Shown piece by piece: positions 35,090 through 47,000 of a DNA stretch of 64,000 nucleotides. Each line of letters begins with the position of its first letter. Position 1 is the stretch's first letter. A program made the translations under genes and the position numbers. The notes beneath the pieces are model-generated. The model was not told where the DNA came from, searched no databases, and saw only the letters and a program-made list of their open reading frames with translations. The DNA comes from an uncultured Bacteroidota bacterium (GTDB lineage: Bacteria; Bacteroidota; Bacteroidia; Chitinophagales; Chitinophagaceae). The stretch is from NCBI GenBank assembly GCA_903905065.1, contig CAIVEW010000044.1, positions 186,001 through 250,000 of the forward strand, in the 5' to 3' direction.

Positions 35090-36511
35090 ATGTTTGAAGA
35101 CGATTTTAATGATGATGAGTGGGGCTCAATGGAAGAAACACTGGGCAAGTATGAAGAAGTGAAAAAAGGAACGTCAGTGAGTATAATGGACGAAGAAGAG
35201 TTTGAGCGGGTCATAGAATATTTTTTCCAGAACAGCAATGAAGAGCAGGCTTTACTGGCCTGTGATATAGCCAGGACGTATTATCCCTTTTCCGGTACGA
35301 TCCTTTTACTAAAAGCGGAAATATTTACACAGGCGCAGAAATACGGCCAGGCGTTGAAGGCGCTGGATGAGATGGAGCAATACGACAGCAATAACCTGGA
35401 TGCAGTGTTGTTGCGATCTGATATTTTACTTGCCCAGTTCAAATATGACCAGGCTGCGCTATGGCTGGAGCAAAAATCAGCAGAATATAGTGGGAAAGAC
35501 AAGGCAGAGATATTGCTCGAATTATCTGATGTATATGATGAAAGCGAAGAGTTTGACGCGGTATTCGATACGCTGAAGCGTGTTATAAAGATAGACCGAA
35601 GGAACGAAGAGGCGCTTCAGAAGATATGTTTCTGGGCAGAGTTTACAGAAAGGCTGGAAGAAAGCATAGCACTGCATACCCAGCTCACTGATGATGATCC
35701 GTACAATGCGCTCGCGTGGTTCAACCTGGGTGCAGCTTACCAGGGCCTGAAGCATTACGAAAAGTGCATAGACGCTTATGAATACTGCGTGGCGATCGAT
35801 GAGAAATTTGAATTTGCCTACCGCAATATGGCTGACGCCTATATGCGGCTGAAATGGTATGGCAAGGCGCTGGAGGTACTGGAGAAACATATAGAAATAG
35901 CTAAGGCTGAAGACGTGATATTTGAAGCCATGGGTTACTGCTGGGAAAAGCAAAAGGATTTTGCCCGTGCCCGGCAGTTTTATCGCCAGGCATCGCAGTT
36001 AAGCCCGCAGGATGATGGTATCTTTTATAAAATAGGTGAGACCTATGCCCGCGAAAAGCAGTGGGAGAAAGCTGTTAAATCTTATTCGGTGGCACTGCAC
36101 CTGGACAAAGACAATGCCTCTTACTGTATGGCCATAGGCAATTGCCTGATGGAAATGAATGTGAAGAGCGAGGCGCTGGTGTGCTACCTGAATGCGGTGC
36201 GGCTGAAACCGGGCAACAAAACCACCTGGGTAGCGCTGATACGCGGGCTATATATAACCGGCTATTATGAAGAAGCCCTGACGCAACTGGCGGTAGCCCG
36301 CGAACATTGTGGGGAAAAAGGCGACTTCGCTTACTACCAGGCGGCGGTGCTTTTTGAATTGGGTAAGGCGAAGGAAGCCTTGCTGCAGCTGGAAAAAGGC
36401 CTGAAGCTATCGCCTGCCAGGGTGAAGATATTTACGGACTTAAATCCTGAGTTCCTCCTGCGCACGCCTGTTGCAGAGGTTATAGGGAAATATAAGAAGA
36501 ACAAGGGGTAA
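35090..36511 (+). CDS. Cytosolic tetratricopeptide repeat protein
   Basis: 473 residues without a signal peptide. A short acidic N-terminus is followed by roughly a dozen TPR units from about residue 40 to 450, for example ALAWFNLGAAYQGLKHYEKC, FAYRNMADAYMRLKWYGKAL and GIFYKIGETYAREKQWEKAV. Scaffold for protein-protein contacts. Such proteins are widespread in Bacteroidota and their partners are not known. The ATG follows an exact -7 element. Confidence 0.88.
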   Translation: MFEDDFNDDEWGSMEETLGKYEEVKKGTSVSIMDEEEFERVIEYFFQNSNEEQALLACDIARTYYPFSGTILLLKAEIFTQAQKYGQALKALDEMEQYDSNNLDAVLLRSDILLAQFKYDQAALWLEQKSAEYSGKDKAEILLELSDVYDESEEFDAVFDTLKRVIKIDRRNEEALQKICFWAEFTERLEESIALHTQLTDDDPYNALAWFNLGAAYQGLKHYEKCIDAYEYCVAIDEKFEFAYRNMADAYMRLKWYGKALEVLEKHIEIAKAEDVIFEAMGYCWEKQKDFARARQFYRQASQLSPQDDGIFYKIGETYAREKQWEKAVKSYSVALHLDKDNASYCMAIGNCLMEMNVKSEALVCYLNAVRLKPGNKTTWVALIRGLYITGYYEEALTQLAVAREHCGEKGDFAYYQAAVLFELGKAKEALLQLEKGLKLSPARVKIFTDLNPEFLLRTPVAEVIGKYKKNKG

Positions 36512-36545
36512 TTCGGAGGAATTGGAATCGGGAACGGAACAAAAA

Positions 36546-36603
36546 GTTCTCGCAAAGGTCGCAAAGAACCGAATCCCGCGAGAAAACGCAAAGTTCGCAA
36601 AGG
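36546..36603. repeat. CGCAAAG-type intergenic repeats
   Basis: TTCTCGCAAAGGTCGCAAAG and CGCGAGAAAACGCAAAGTTC followed by GCAAAG form iterated words. Related words occur at 37887-37903, 48464-48483 and 61436-61455. These lie only between genes. Confidence 0.6.
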
Positions 36604-36618
36604 GATAAATCACGATTC

Positions 36619-37860
36619 TTATTGCTTATTTAGCATAAGGCTCACCTTCATGTAACGAGCCAGCGCAAGTGCTTTTGACTTGATCTTATCACCTGCTGAA
36701 AGCCTGATACTGCGGGCTAATGGTGCAGCACCGCAGATGGCGGAGACAGCACTAAAGTATTTGTCTAGGCAAGCCTGCATACTAAATTCGGCCTCGGCAA
36801 GTTTATGGGCGGCCAACTGCCTCGTATGTATTGGCACCGCAGCTAATTTTCTTATTTTGGATACAGCGTCGTCGATGTCTCCGACCGTGTAAACGGACAA
36901 ACATCCTTCGCCGCCGGGAAAGTTTTCATAGTCTTCTATGCCGCTCACCCGGGTGCCGGTGAAGGCACAACCGGATGCCAGTGCTTCCATCATGACGAGT
37001 GGCATGCCCTCGAAGTTGGAGGTCAGCAGCAAAATATCGGCCTGGTTTAAGAGCGGCTGTATCTCCTGCTGCGAGCGCCAGCCATGGAAGGAAACGAACT
37101 CCCCGACACCGGCGGCTGCAAACCGCGCGGCGAAATCTTTTTCCGAGCTGTCGCTATTGCCGGCTATATCCAGGTGAAAGGCGACGCCTTGCTGGTTCAA
37201 GAGTGCACAAATAGAAATGAGGTCTTCGGCTCGTTTCTGGTAGTCCGTGATCCTGCCAATAAATATCAGCCGGATCAGATCATCTTTTTTAGCCGCGGGC
37301 GCAAATACGGGTAGCATGATACCGCAGGGAATGGTGTGCAGGTTTTGCACGGGTATTTGGGGATATTTCTGTATCACGGTATTCCTTATCCTGTTCGACA
37401 CACAGGCGCAAACAGACATTTGTGCATAGTACCTGCCCGCGAGCTCATAATAGACCGTATCATCGCTGTGCAGCACCCCGACCATCGGGTATTTGTCGGC
37501 AATTGCTGCTCCTGCTGCCCATACGGCCATATCATCAGAAACTATGAGGGGCGTGCCCATGGGGACGTGTTCGCTCACCAGGCGGCTATAGATACTTGCC
37601 CTGTACGCTTCTGTGCCGAACTCAAAGGTGAAATTGACTTTAGCGGATATCAGCTTTACGCCGCTCGTATTGTTCTGAAGCAAATCATACATTCGCTCCC
37701 TGTTACCGGCGGACTTAAATTTCCTTACCGGTTCGACCGTAACAAAATACACTTCAACGCCCATTTCCGCAGCATAGATAGCGGCATCGGCCATCCAGCG
37801 GGTGACGCCACCCCGGTGATAGGGATGGCATAAAAAGGCTAGTCTTTTGTGTTTGGCCAT
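36619..37860 (-). CDS. Glycosyltransferase family 4 (GT-B fold)
   Basis: 413 residues. N-terminal Rossmann half begins AFLCHPYHRGGVTRWMADA, with the glycine-rich acceptor loop. The C-terminal half has IRLIFIGRITDYQKRAEDLI and the nucleotide-sugar site NFEGMPLVMMEALASGCAF with the E-x7-E-like pair. Cytosolic, likely adding a sugar to a glycan or glycolipid. It is transcribed divergently from the giant T9SS protein, with 185 bases between starts. Linking it to glycosylation of that protein would be speculative. Confidence 0.88.
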   Translation of the reverse strand: MAKHKRLAFLCHPYHRGGVTRWMADAAIYAAEMGVEVYFVTVEPVRKFKSAGNRERMYDLLQNNTSGVKLISAKVNFTFEFGTEAYRASIYSRLVSEHVPMGTPLIVSDDMAVWAAGAAIADKYPMVGVLHSDDTVYYELAGRYYAQMSVCACVSNRIRNTVIQKYPQIPVQNLHTIPCGIMLPVFAPAAKKDDLIRLIFIGRITDYQKRAEDLISICALLNQQGVAFHLDIAGNSDSSEKDFAARFAAAGVGEFVSFHGWRSQQEIQPLLNQADILLLTSNFEGMPLVMMEALASGCAFTGTRVSGIEDYENFPGGEGCLSVYTVGDIDDAVSKIRKLAAVPIHTRQLAAHKLAEAEFSMQACLDKYFSAVSAICGAAPLARSIRLSAGDKIKSKALALARYMKVSLMLNKQ

Positions 37861-37886
37861 TTTGCGGTATTGTAAAACGGTATTTC

Positions 37887-37903
37887 CCGCAAAGAACGCA
37901 AAG
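37887..37903. repeat. CGCAAAG-type repeat
   Basis: CCCGCAAAGAACGCAAAG shares the CGCAAAG word with 36546-36603, 48464-48483 and 61436-61455. It lies in the divergent promoter region of the glycosyltransferase and giant-protein genes. Confidence 0.5.
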
Positions 37904-37996
37904 TTTTTTCTCCAATGATCGCGAAAGCGCTCATTTTGTTTTAGCAGACTGATTTCTTATCACCCCGTTAATGGCGCTGTAATCGCCTTGTTAAAA

Positions 37997-38027
37997 TTGT
38001 TTATCTGGAAATTAAAATTTATATTTA
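37997..38027 (+). promoter_or_regulatory. Putative promoter of the giant surface protein
   Basis: TTG at 37997-37999 and TATATTTA at 38020-38027 (7 of 8 to TAnnTTTG) are 20 bases apart, close to the Bacteroidota -33/-7 spacing. The ATG is at 38046, so the leader would be short. Confidence 0.45.
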
Positions 38028-38045
38028 AAACTGAAACTGTAGTAT

Positions 38046-41000
38046 ATGAAGCATTTTTCCCTTTCCGTTCGCACTTTTGTTAACATTGCGAAAACGGCCC
38101 TGTTTATTCTAATGATGTTTGGCACGATGCAAGTGCGGGCACAAATTACTGTAACCGCGAGCGCGGGGGTGGTAGGCCCCACCGTGTATGGAACACTGAA
38201 CGCGGCCATAAATGCCGTGAACGTGGGTATCCACCAGGGCAATATATTGCTGTCCGTGACGGCGAACACTACTGAGACCGTACAAAGCACGCTGGTACAA
38301 TCGGGCTCGGGTGCAGCGAACTATTTCTCATTGACTATAAAGCCTGCGCCGGCTACCAACCCCGTGATCAGTGGGAACATTGCCACGGGTATATTGTTCA
38401 TCCTTGGCAGTAATGTAACCATAGATGGATCGAACACAGTAGGCGGGACGACGCGCGATCTGACTATAAGTAACACTAATGCAGCGAACTCCTATGTTTT
38501 GAGGATTGGCAGTCCAAGCACTTCGCTGGGAGCTGTCACTGACGCAATAACGAATTGTGTCATCCAGGGCGCAAATCCTTTTGGTGGAATAGGGATGCTG
38601 GTGGGAAGCGGTGTCACAGTTGCGAACTATGCTGAGTCGCCAAATACTAAAACGGTTATTCAGAATAACTCAATAAGCGGCGAGGAGCAAGGTATTGCCT
38701 ATTATGGATGCATTGCCAGCCCCGATTTTGAAGCGGCTATTACCGGCAATGTGATCTCCTGCACTGTTTATGGTATCATCTTTGCTTTTACGCAATTTGG
38801 CACCGTGAGCGCAAATACTATCACTGGTAGCGCTATCAATCCCAATTTTGCCATGGCCGGCATAGACCTTAATGGCACTATGATCAGCGCAAACATATAT
38901 AACAACACAATAAGCGGGTTTCATAATACCAGTGCCGGCGCTGCGGCCGCAGCCTATGGCATAGACCTGTTCTCATTTAATGGGCCAGTAAATGTTTACA
39001 ACAATTTCATCTATGACATCATCAGCAATGGCAATGCGGCAGCTGCGTCGAATGGAGAGGGTATTTATATAGGGCAGGGAAGCGGCTATTATATCTATCA
39101 TAATACCGTGAACATGGGTACCAATCAGGTTGCCGCAGCCGGGGCACCATCTGCGATAATGATAGCTGCCGGTGTTACTTCGCCCGGTGCGATATATTTA
39201 GAGAACAATATACTGGCAAACAACCAATCCGGGGGAAGCACTCAGCGCTATTCTATTTACAGTGCAGCACCAGCCAGTGTTTTCGCGGCTATCGATAATA
39301 ACGACTACTACACAGCCAGTGGCCCGAACCTGGGCTTCCTGGGCGGGAACCAACCCACGCTTGCGGCTGTACGTACCGCTTTTGGCAGCAACACCCATTC
39401 ACTGAATGTATCTCCTCCGTTTGTGTCTGCAACAAACCTGCATATCAACATTGTGGCCTGTTCAGGCACCCCGCTGGAATCAGGGGGAGCAGTTGTGGGG
39501 ATACCGACAGATATAGACGGCCAGCTAAGGCCGGGCCCGGTGCCATCGAGCTGCGGCGGTGGCACGGCACCTGATATAGGGGCTGACGAATTTGACGGCG
39601 GCATTAATGATATGACGCCACCTGCTATTACGTATACCCCACAGCAGAATATATGCACGCCCGCAGATGTGTTTCTGGCACCAGTAACCATCACTGATGC
39701 AACCGGTGTGCCTACAAGCGGACCGCTGATGCCGCGCGTGTACTTCTCCAAGAATGCCGGGCCATGGTTTTCTGCAGCAGGGACACTTAGCTCGGGTACT
39801 ACTATTAGCGGCAACTGGAGCTTTACGATACCTATGGCTGCGATGGGCGGGCTTGCGGTAGGCGATGTAGTGTCCTACTATGTTATTGCACAAGACAATT
39901 TCGGGAATATAATTTCTAACCCCGCAACCGGGCTTGTGGCTACCGATGTGAATACAGTGACGACGCCACCGACCACGCCAAACACCTATACGATAGGCGT
40001 ATCGCTGAGCGGAGTTTACCATGTAGGTGTGGCGGGTACTTACACCACGCTGACTGCGGCTGTAAATGCCTATAACACAGCCTGCCTGCTGGGGCCGGTA
40101 ACCTTTCTGCTGGATGACCCTACTTACCCGAGCGAAACCTTCCCTATAACGGTGAAATATAACAGCTATGCCAACGCTGTGAATACACTAACCATAATGC
40201 CCAGCGGAAATACGACAATCAGTGGCGCACTCGCGGGTGGAAATGGTTTATTTTTCCTAAACGGTGCAAGATATGTTACCGTGGATGGATCTAACTCCGG
40301 CACGACCAGCCAGAACCTTACCTGGCAGAATACATCGGGTGTCGCCAATGCCTATGTGATGCGCCTCGGCAATGCTTCTACCACCATTACAGCCACAAAC
40401 AACACCATAAAAAACTGTATCATCATTGCTGGTGGTACGACAGTTCAGAACTTTGGTGTTATTAGCGGTAGCGGCACTGCTTTCCTAGGTGTAGCTGAAT
40501 GTCCTCTTATAAACAATACCATCCAGAACAATAATATCAGCAATGCGGAATATGGTATGTATCTCAATGGATTCAGCTCCACGGCTGATTCTAACTGGAC
40601 CATCAACAATAATACAGTAACGGCCGGGCGTTGGGCGCTGGCGTTGTATTATATGCAAAACTCGAATATAGCGACAAACACAATCACGGTCACGAGTAAT
40701 CTTACAACAATAGCGGCAATACTTTTGAACGGCGCTTTTTACAATACAAATGTTTATGGTAACAAAATAAACGGCGTTGTTAATACCTCCGCCAATGGCG
40801 CATACGGATTGTATCTGGTCGTAAACAACGGGTCGTCAGGCGTAAATATCTTTAACAATTTTATTTCGAATTGTGCTGGTACAGGTGCAGCCGCACTGGC
40901 AAACAATGGGTACGGTATTTATGCCGCTTTCGGAACCGGGTACAATATTGTTGAAAACTCAGTAAACATGGGCACCAACCAGACCGCAGGAACAGGAACT

Positions 41001-44000
41001 TCGGCCGCCATGTGTATTAACGGTGTAACCCTTCCCGGCGCGATGAATATTATTGATAATATTTTTTCCAACAACCAGACAGCAGCCGTACCGGTGGCCA
41101 GCAGGTACAGTATTTACAGCGCAAACCCCAATACCATATTCGGCACGATCAACTACAATGATTATTATACGCAAACGGGTAACAACCTCGGTTTCCTGGG
41201 CGGTAACCGGGCTAATCTGGCTGCTATACAAGCGGGCTTTGGCGGCAATCTGAACTCGATAAACCTGATGCCGACGTTTGTATCGCCTACCGACCTGCAC
41301 CTACAGATTTTGGCATCTAATGCAGGGCTAAATGCGGGATTGTTTATTGTCGGTGTTACGACAGATATAGATGGGGATACCCGTCTATCGCCAACTATAG
41401 GGGCAGATGAGCTTATCCTTTGCCCATTACCGATTGCGGGCACGCCAATTACCTGTGTGGGAACTACCACAAACCTAACTGACCCAACAACGGGTGGGGT
41501 ATGGAGCTCCGTGGCAGGAACCGGAACAGCGAACGTTGGGACGTCCGGGATAGTGACGGGAGTAACTGCCGGCACGGTAACGATATCTTATACTATAGGG
41601 ACGTGTGGAGTGGCAATGGTGGTTACCGTAAATCCGGGTCCGATCCCGGGAGTAATAACCGGCTCTTTGACGGTATGCCCGACGTTAACCACAGCGTTAA
41701 GTGATGCTACCGGAGATCCCGGCGGCGTTTGGAGTTCCGTATCACCGGGTATTGTCACGGTTGGCACCGGGGGGGTAGTTACAGGTGTTGTTGCTGGCAC
41801 ATCTACCATATCATATACCGTAACTAACACCTGCGGTTCGCTTGCTGCGACTGCTGTAGTTACGGTGAATCCCACACCGAACGCTGGGGCCATAACGGGA
41901 ACACTGACCGTGTGCACAACTGCAACAACATTGCTGAGCGACGCTACAGGAACCGCAGGCGGTGTGTGGAGCTCAGTATCTCCGGGCATTGCTACCGTGG
42001 GTGCTGCCGGCCTGGTGACAGGTGTTACCCCCGGCACGTCGACTATTTCTTATACAGTAACGAATAGTTGCGGTGTGGCTGCGGCCACAGCAGTGGTGAC
42101 GGTGAACCTGACACCGGTGGCTGGCGTTATTACCGGTTCGCTAACCGTGTGCCCGACAACCACTACCGCGTTGACCGACGCGACAGGGACCGCAGGCGGT
42201 GTATGGAGTTCCGTATCGCCCGGCATTGCTACGGTAAGTGCAACTGGCCTCGTGACCGGGGTCGCTGCGGGTACATCTACCATATCTTATACAGTGAGCG
42301 GCAGTTGCGGTACGGTTGCAGCCACTGCGGTAGTAACCGTTAATCCAAACCCTGTTGCCGGAAGTGTTACTGGAACATTTACGGTATGCCCGACCGCAAC
42401 GACCTTATTAACTGATGCAGTGGGAGGTGGCGTGTGGAGCAGTGTATCTCCCGGTATCGCAACGATAAGCGGTACCGGCCTCGTGACCGGGGTTGCTGCG
42501 GGGACATCTACTATTTCTTACGCGGTGACCAACAGTTGCGGCACGGCTGCAGCTACTGCGGTTGTAACGGTGAATCCTTTGCCTAATGCAGGGGCTATCA
42601 CCGGTGGCCTCGTAGTTTGCCCTACAGCAACGATATCGCTAGGCGATCCTACCGGAGACATCGGCGGAGTATGGAGCAGCGTAAGCCCGGGTATAGCCAC
42701 GATAAGTGGCGTTGGGCTGGTTACCGGGGTGGCTTCTGGTACTACTACCATTTCTTATACAGTGACCAATAGTTGTGGAGTGGCTGCGGCTACCGCTGTG
42801 GTAACCGTGAGCCTGACGCCTAACGCAGGAAGCATTACCGGCGGACTGGTAGTATGCCCGACAACAACAACCAACTTAACCGATGGTGCAGGCGCAGGTG
42901 TATGGAGCAGTGTGAGCCCAGGCATTGCGACCGTTAGCGGTACCGGCCTTGTAACCGGTGTTGCTGCGGGTACTTCAACTATCTCCTACACGGTAACCAA
43001 TAGTTGCGGTGTAGCGGCTGCTACCGCCGTGGTGACCGTGAATCCGGCACCAGTTGCAGGAACAATCACCGGTGGCCTGGTGGTATGCCCGACGACAACA
43101 ACGAATGTAACAGATGCAGCAGGTGGCGGTGTGTGGAGCAGTGTAAGCCCGGGAATAGCCGGGGTAGGTGCTACCGGTTTAGTAACCGGTATAGCAGCGG
43201 GTACATCAACTATTTCTTATACGGTGACCAATAGTTGCGGCACAGTTGCGGCAACTGTGATTGTAACCGTGAATCCGGCGCCCGTTGCCGGAACAATTAC
43301 CGGTGGCTTGGTGGTATGCCCCACAACTACAACCAACCTGACAGATGCAGCAGGCGGCGGTATTTGGAGCAGCGTTAGCCCGGGTATTGCAACGGTAGGC
43401 GGCACCGGTTTAGTAACCGGTGTTGCAGCGGGTACGTCGACTATTTCTTATACGGTAACTAACAGCTGCGGTACGGTCGCAGCGACAGCGGTGGTAACTG
43501 TGAACCCAGCACCGGTTGCAGGGGCAATTACCGGTGGCTTGATAGTATGCCCAACAACAACGACGAATTTAACAGATGCAGCGGGCGGTGGTATTTGGAG
43601 CAGCGTTAGCCCTGGTATCGCGACTGTTGGCGGCACAGGGCTTGTAACTGGTGTTGCGGCAGGCACATCAACGATATCGTATACTGTCACCAATAGTTGC
43701 GGTACGGTTGCGGCGACTGCGATGGTAACCGTGAACCCTTCGCCAAACGCTGGCAGCATAACAGGAGGACTGACCATCTGCCCAACACTAACGACGGCAT
43801 TAACTGACCTCACTGGTTCAGCAGGCGGTGTATGGAGCTCTGTTACACCGGGAGTTGCCAGTGTAAGTGGTACGGGTTTGGTAACAGGCATAGCAAATGG
43901 TACATCAACCATATCTTATACCGTAACAAACAGTTGCGGCGTAGCGGCAGCAACTGCGATAGTGACCGTGAACGCATCACCTAATGCAGGCTTGATCACG

Positions 44001-47000
44001 GGCGGGCTGGTTGTTTGCCCGGCAACTACGACACAACTCACCGATGTTACCGGTGGCGGTATATGGAGCTCTGTATCTCCGTTGGTCGCTAGTGTGAGCG
44101 GCACGGGCCTGGTGACAGGACTTACAAATGGTACATCAACGATATCTTATACAGTGACCAATACTTGCGGTACCGCCGCTGCAACAGTGGTGGTAACCGT
44201 GAACCCATCTCCGAATGCCGGAACTATAAACGGAGTATTGACCATGTGCCCCACTACTTCTACCGTGCTGACTGATGCAACGGGAGGCGGAACATGGAGC
44301 AGTGTGTCGCCCGGTGTAGCTACGATAAATATATTCGGAGTGGTGACCGGCGTTACTGCGGGTACGTCAATTATTTCTTATGCAGTGACCAATAGCTGCG
44401 GGACAGCGGCAGCCACTGCCATTGTAACGGTTAACCCTTCACCGAATGCAGGCAGTATTACTGGTATAATGGTGGTTTGCCCGAGTGGTACTACGCCTCT
44501 TAGTGATGCCGTTGGCGGTGGTATATGGAGTTCCGTATCGCCAGCAATCGCTTCTATCGGTCCTACTGGCCTCGTAACCGGCGTGGCGTCTGGTACTTCT
44601 ATAATTTCATATGCAGTAACCAATAGTTGCGGCACTGCTGCCGCGACGGCAGTTGTAACCGTGAATGCTACGCCTAACGCCGGTAGTATAACAGGTGTAC
44701 TAACAGTTTGCCCAGCAGCCACTACACCGCTCAGTGATGCTTCGGGTGGCGGCGTGTGGAGTTCGGTATCACCGGCATTTGCCACCATTAACGCAAGTGG
44801 CGTTGTAACTGGTGTCGTGCCGGGCACGTCGACCATATCCTATACCGTGACCAATAGCTGCGGCGTTGCAGCGGCAACTGCGGTCGTAACTGTCAATTCA
44901 TTGTCAACAGCTGGCTTTATTACGGGCACATTTACCGTTTGCCCTGGTGCTGCTGTTGCACTTACAGATGCAACTGGCGGTGGCGTTTGGAGCAGTGCAA
45001 GCCCAGGAACAGCAACCGTGGATGCACTAGGGAACGTAAGTGGCGTAAGCGCGGGAACATCAGCTATTTCTTATGCTGTTACCAATAGTTGCAATACGGC
45101 TTATACCTCAGCGATCGTGACTGTTAATCCGTCGCCAAATCCAGGTGTTATTACCGGCACTGCCGTTGTTTGTGCTTCTTCCACCACTCTGCTGCACGAT
45201 GCCGTTGCCGGGGGTACATGGAATTCCCTGAATACTTCTGTGGCAACGATCACCTCATCCGGATTGGTTACAGGGGTATCCTTAGGGACATCTACTATAT
45301 TTTACGGAGTGACGAACATTTGTGGTACCGCTTATGCAAGCGTGGTGGTGAGTGTGAACCCTGCGCCAAACGCCGGGACTATAGAAGGGTCGCTGGTGGT
45401 TTGCCCCACTACTTCCGCAACACTTAGCGACCCGGCGAGCGGCGGCGGCGGTACATGGACATCGGTAACGCCGGCAATCGCGACTATAGGCAGCGCCACG
45501 GGTATCGTAACCGGGGTGGCCACGGGTACAGCAGTTATTACCTACAGCACTACCAATAGCTGCGGTACCGCTACTACAAGTACGACTGTGACCGTACATC
45601 CATTCCCGACCCCTCTCACGGGCGACAGCATTGTGTGCCAGGAAAATAATATTGTCCTGCGCGATTCCGTTTCCGGAGGTCTATGGAGCGGCAGTAATCC
45701 TCTAATAGCAACGGTAGGCCCTGCGGTTGGTTTCCCGACTGAAGGAGTTGTTTCCGGGCTGTCAGTAGGCACAGTTACTGTTTCTTATGTAGTAGCTCCG
45801 GGTTGTTTTGTATCTAAGGTCGTTACCGTAAATCCTTTGGGAGCGATCGCCGCAGCCAGCCAGCTCTGCGTGGGTTCGTCCGAGGCGGCAGTTGACCTCC
45901 CGGTCGGCGGCACCTGGAGCAGCAGCAACCCGAGCGTTGCGGGTATTGATATTGCCAGCGGAAATATTACAGGCATCGCATCGGGGGCTACCATTATCAG
46001 TTATATACTGGCGCCGGGTTGCGTTGTGAGCACTGCTGTAACTGTAAATCCACTTCCAACAAACTATGACGTTACAGGCGGCGGCAGTTATTGTCTTGGG
46101 AGCGCAGGTGTGGACATAGGGCTGAATGGTTCTGATACGGGCGCCAGCTACAGATTGATCTATTCCGGGCCTGCAACTGTACTTGCCGGAACCGGCGACG
46201 CTCTTGATTTTGGTATTTATTCAGTTTCCGGAACTTATGTTGTGCAGGCAACAGATGTTGCGACAGGATGCACGACGTCGATGACCGGCAGCGCCACGGT
46301 TAGTATTTCTACACCGGCGGTTCCTGCTTTAAGTATCAATGCCTACCCCGGCACTGTAGTGTGCCTTGGGTCGGCAGCTAGTTTTACGGCAATTCCGACA
46401 GCAGGCGGCTCTACACCAACGTATAACTGGTATGTGAATGGCATCGGTGTGGGTACTGGTAATACCTACGGATATGTACCGGTGAGCGGGGATGTTGTGT
46501 CTGTGAAACTAACCAGCAACGCCACCTGTGTGCTGCCAGATACGGCCATGGGCGCGGTTACGATCACTACAACGACCGGGCTGATGCCGTCGGTATCCAT
46601 ATCTGCAAGCCCGGGTGACTCGGTATGCCCCGGCACACCGGTTACCATTATCCCCTCTTCTTCATGGGGTGGTACGCCAACTTACCAATGGGTAAAGAAC
46701 GGGGTTGATGTCGGCAGTGGTGCTACATATAACTTCCTCCCCACGGACGGCGACAATATTTTCTGCTGGATGTACAGCAGTCTTAGCTGTGCCCTGCTGG
46801 ATTCTGTGGCCAGCAACAACATAGTAATGGCGGTGCCACAACTATATATTCCTGCGGTTTCGATCACAGCCATACCGGGTAACAGGATAGCCCATGGGGA
46901 AACCGTTACGTTGGTGGCCACTGTGAGTTTCGGCGGGAATAGCCTTGCTTACCAGTGGAACATAAATGGTAGTCCTGTGGCTGGCGCGGTCTCCGATACT

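Noticed and set aside
41165-45994. Series of repeated minus-strand open frames (MVDVP...TPVT type)
   Set aside because: They mirror the Ig-like repeats of the giant gene on the opposite strand; their regular spacing is a by-product of the repeat unit.
41418-46073. Possible CRISPR-like periodic array
   Set aside because: The period is about 231 bp, the whole unit is coding in one frame, and there are no short identical repeats with unique spacers.
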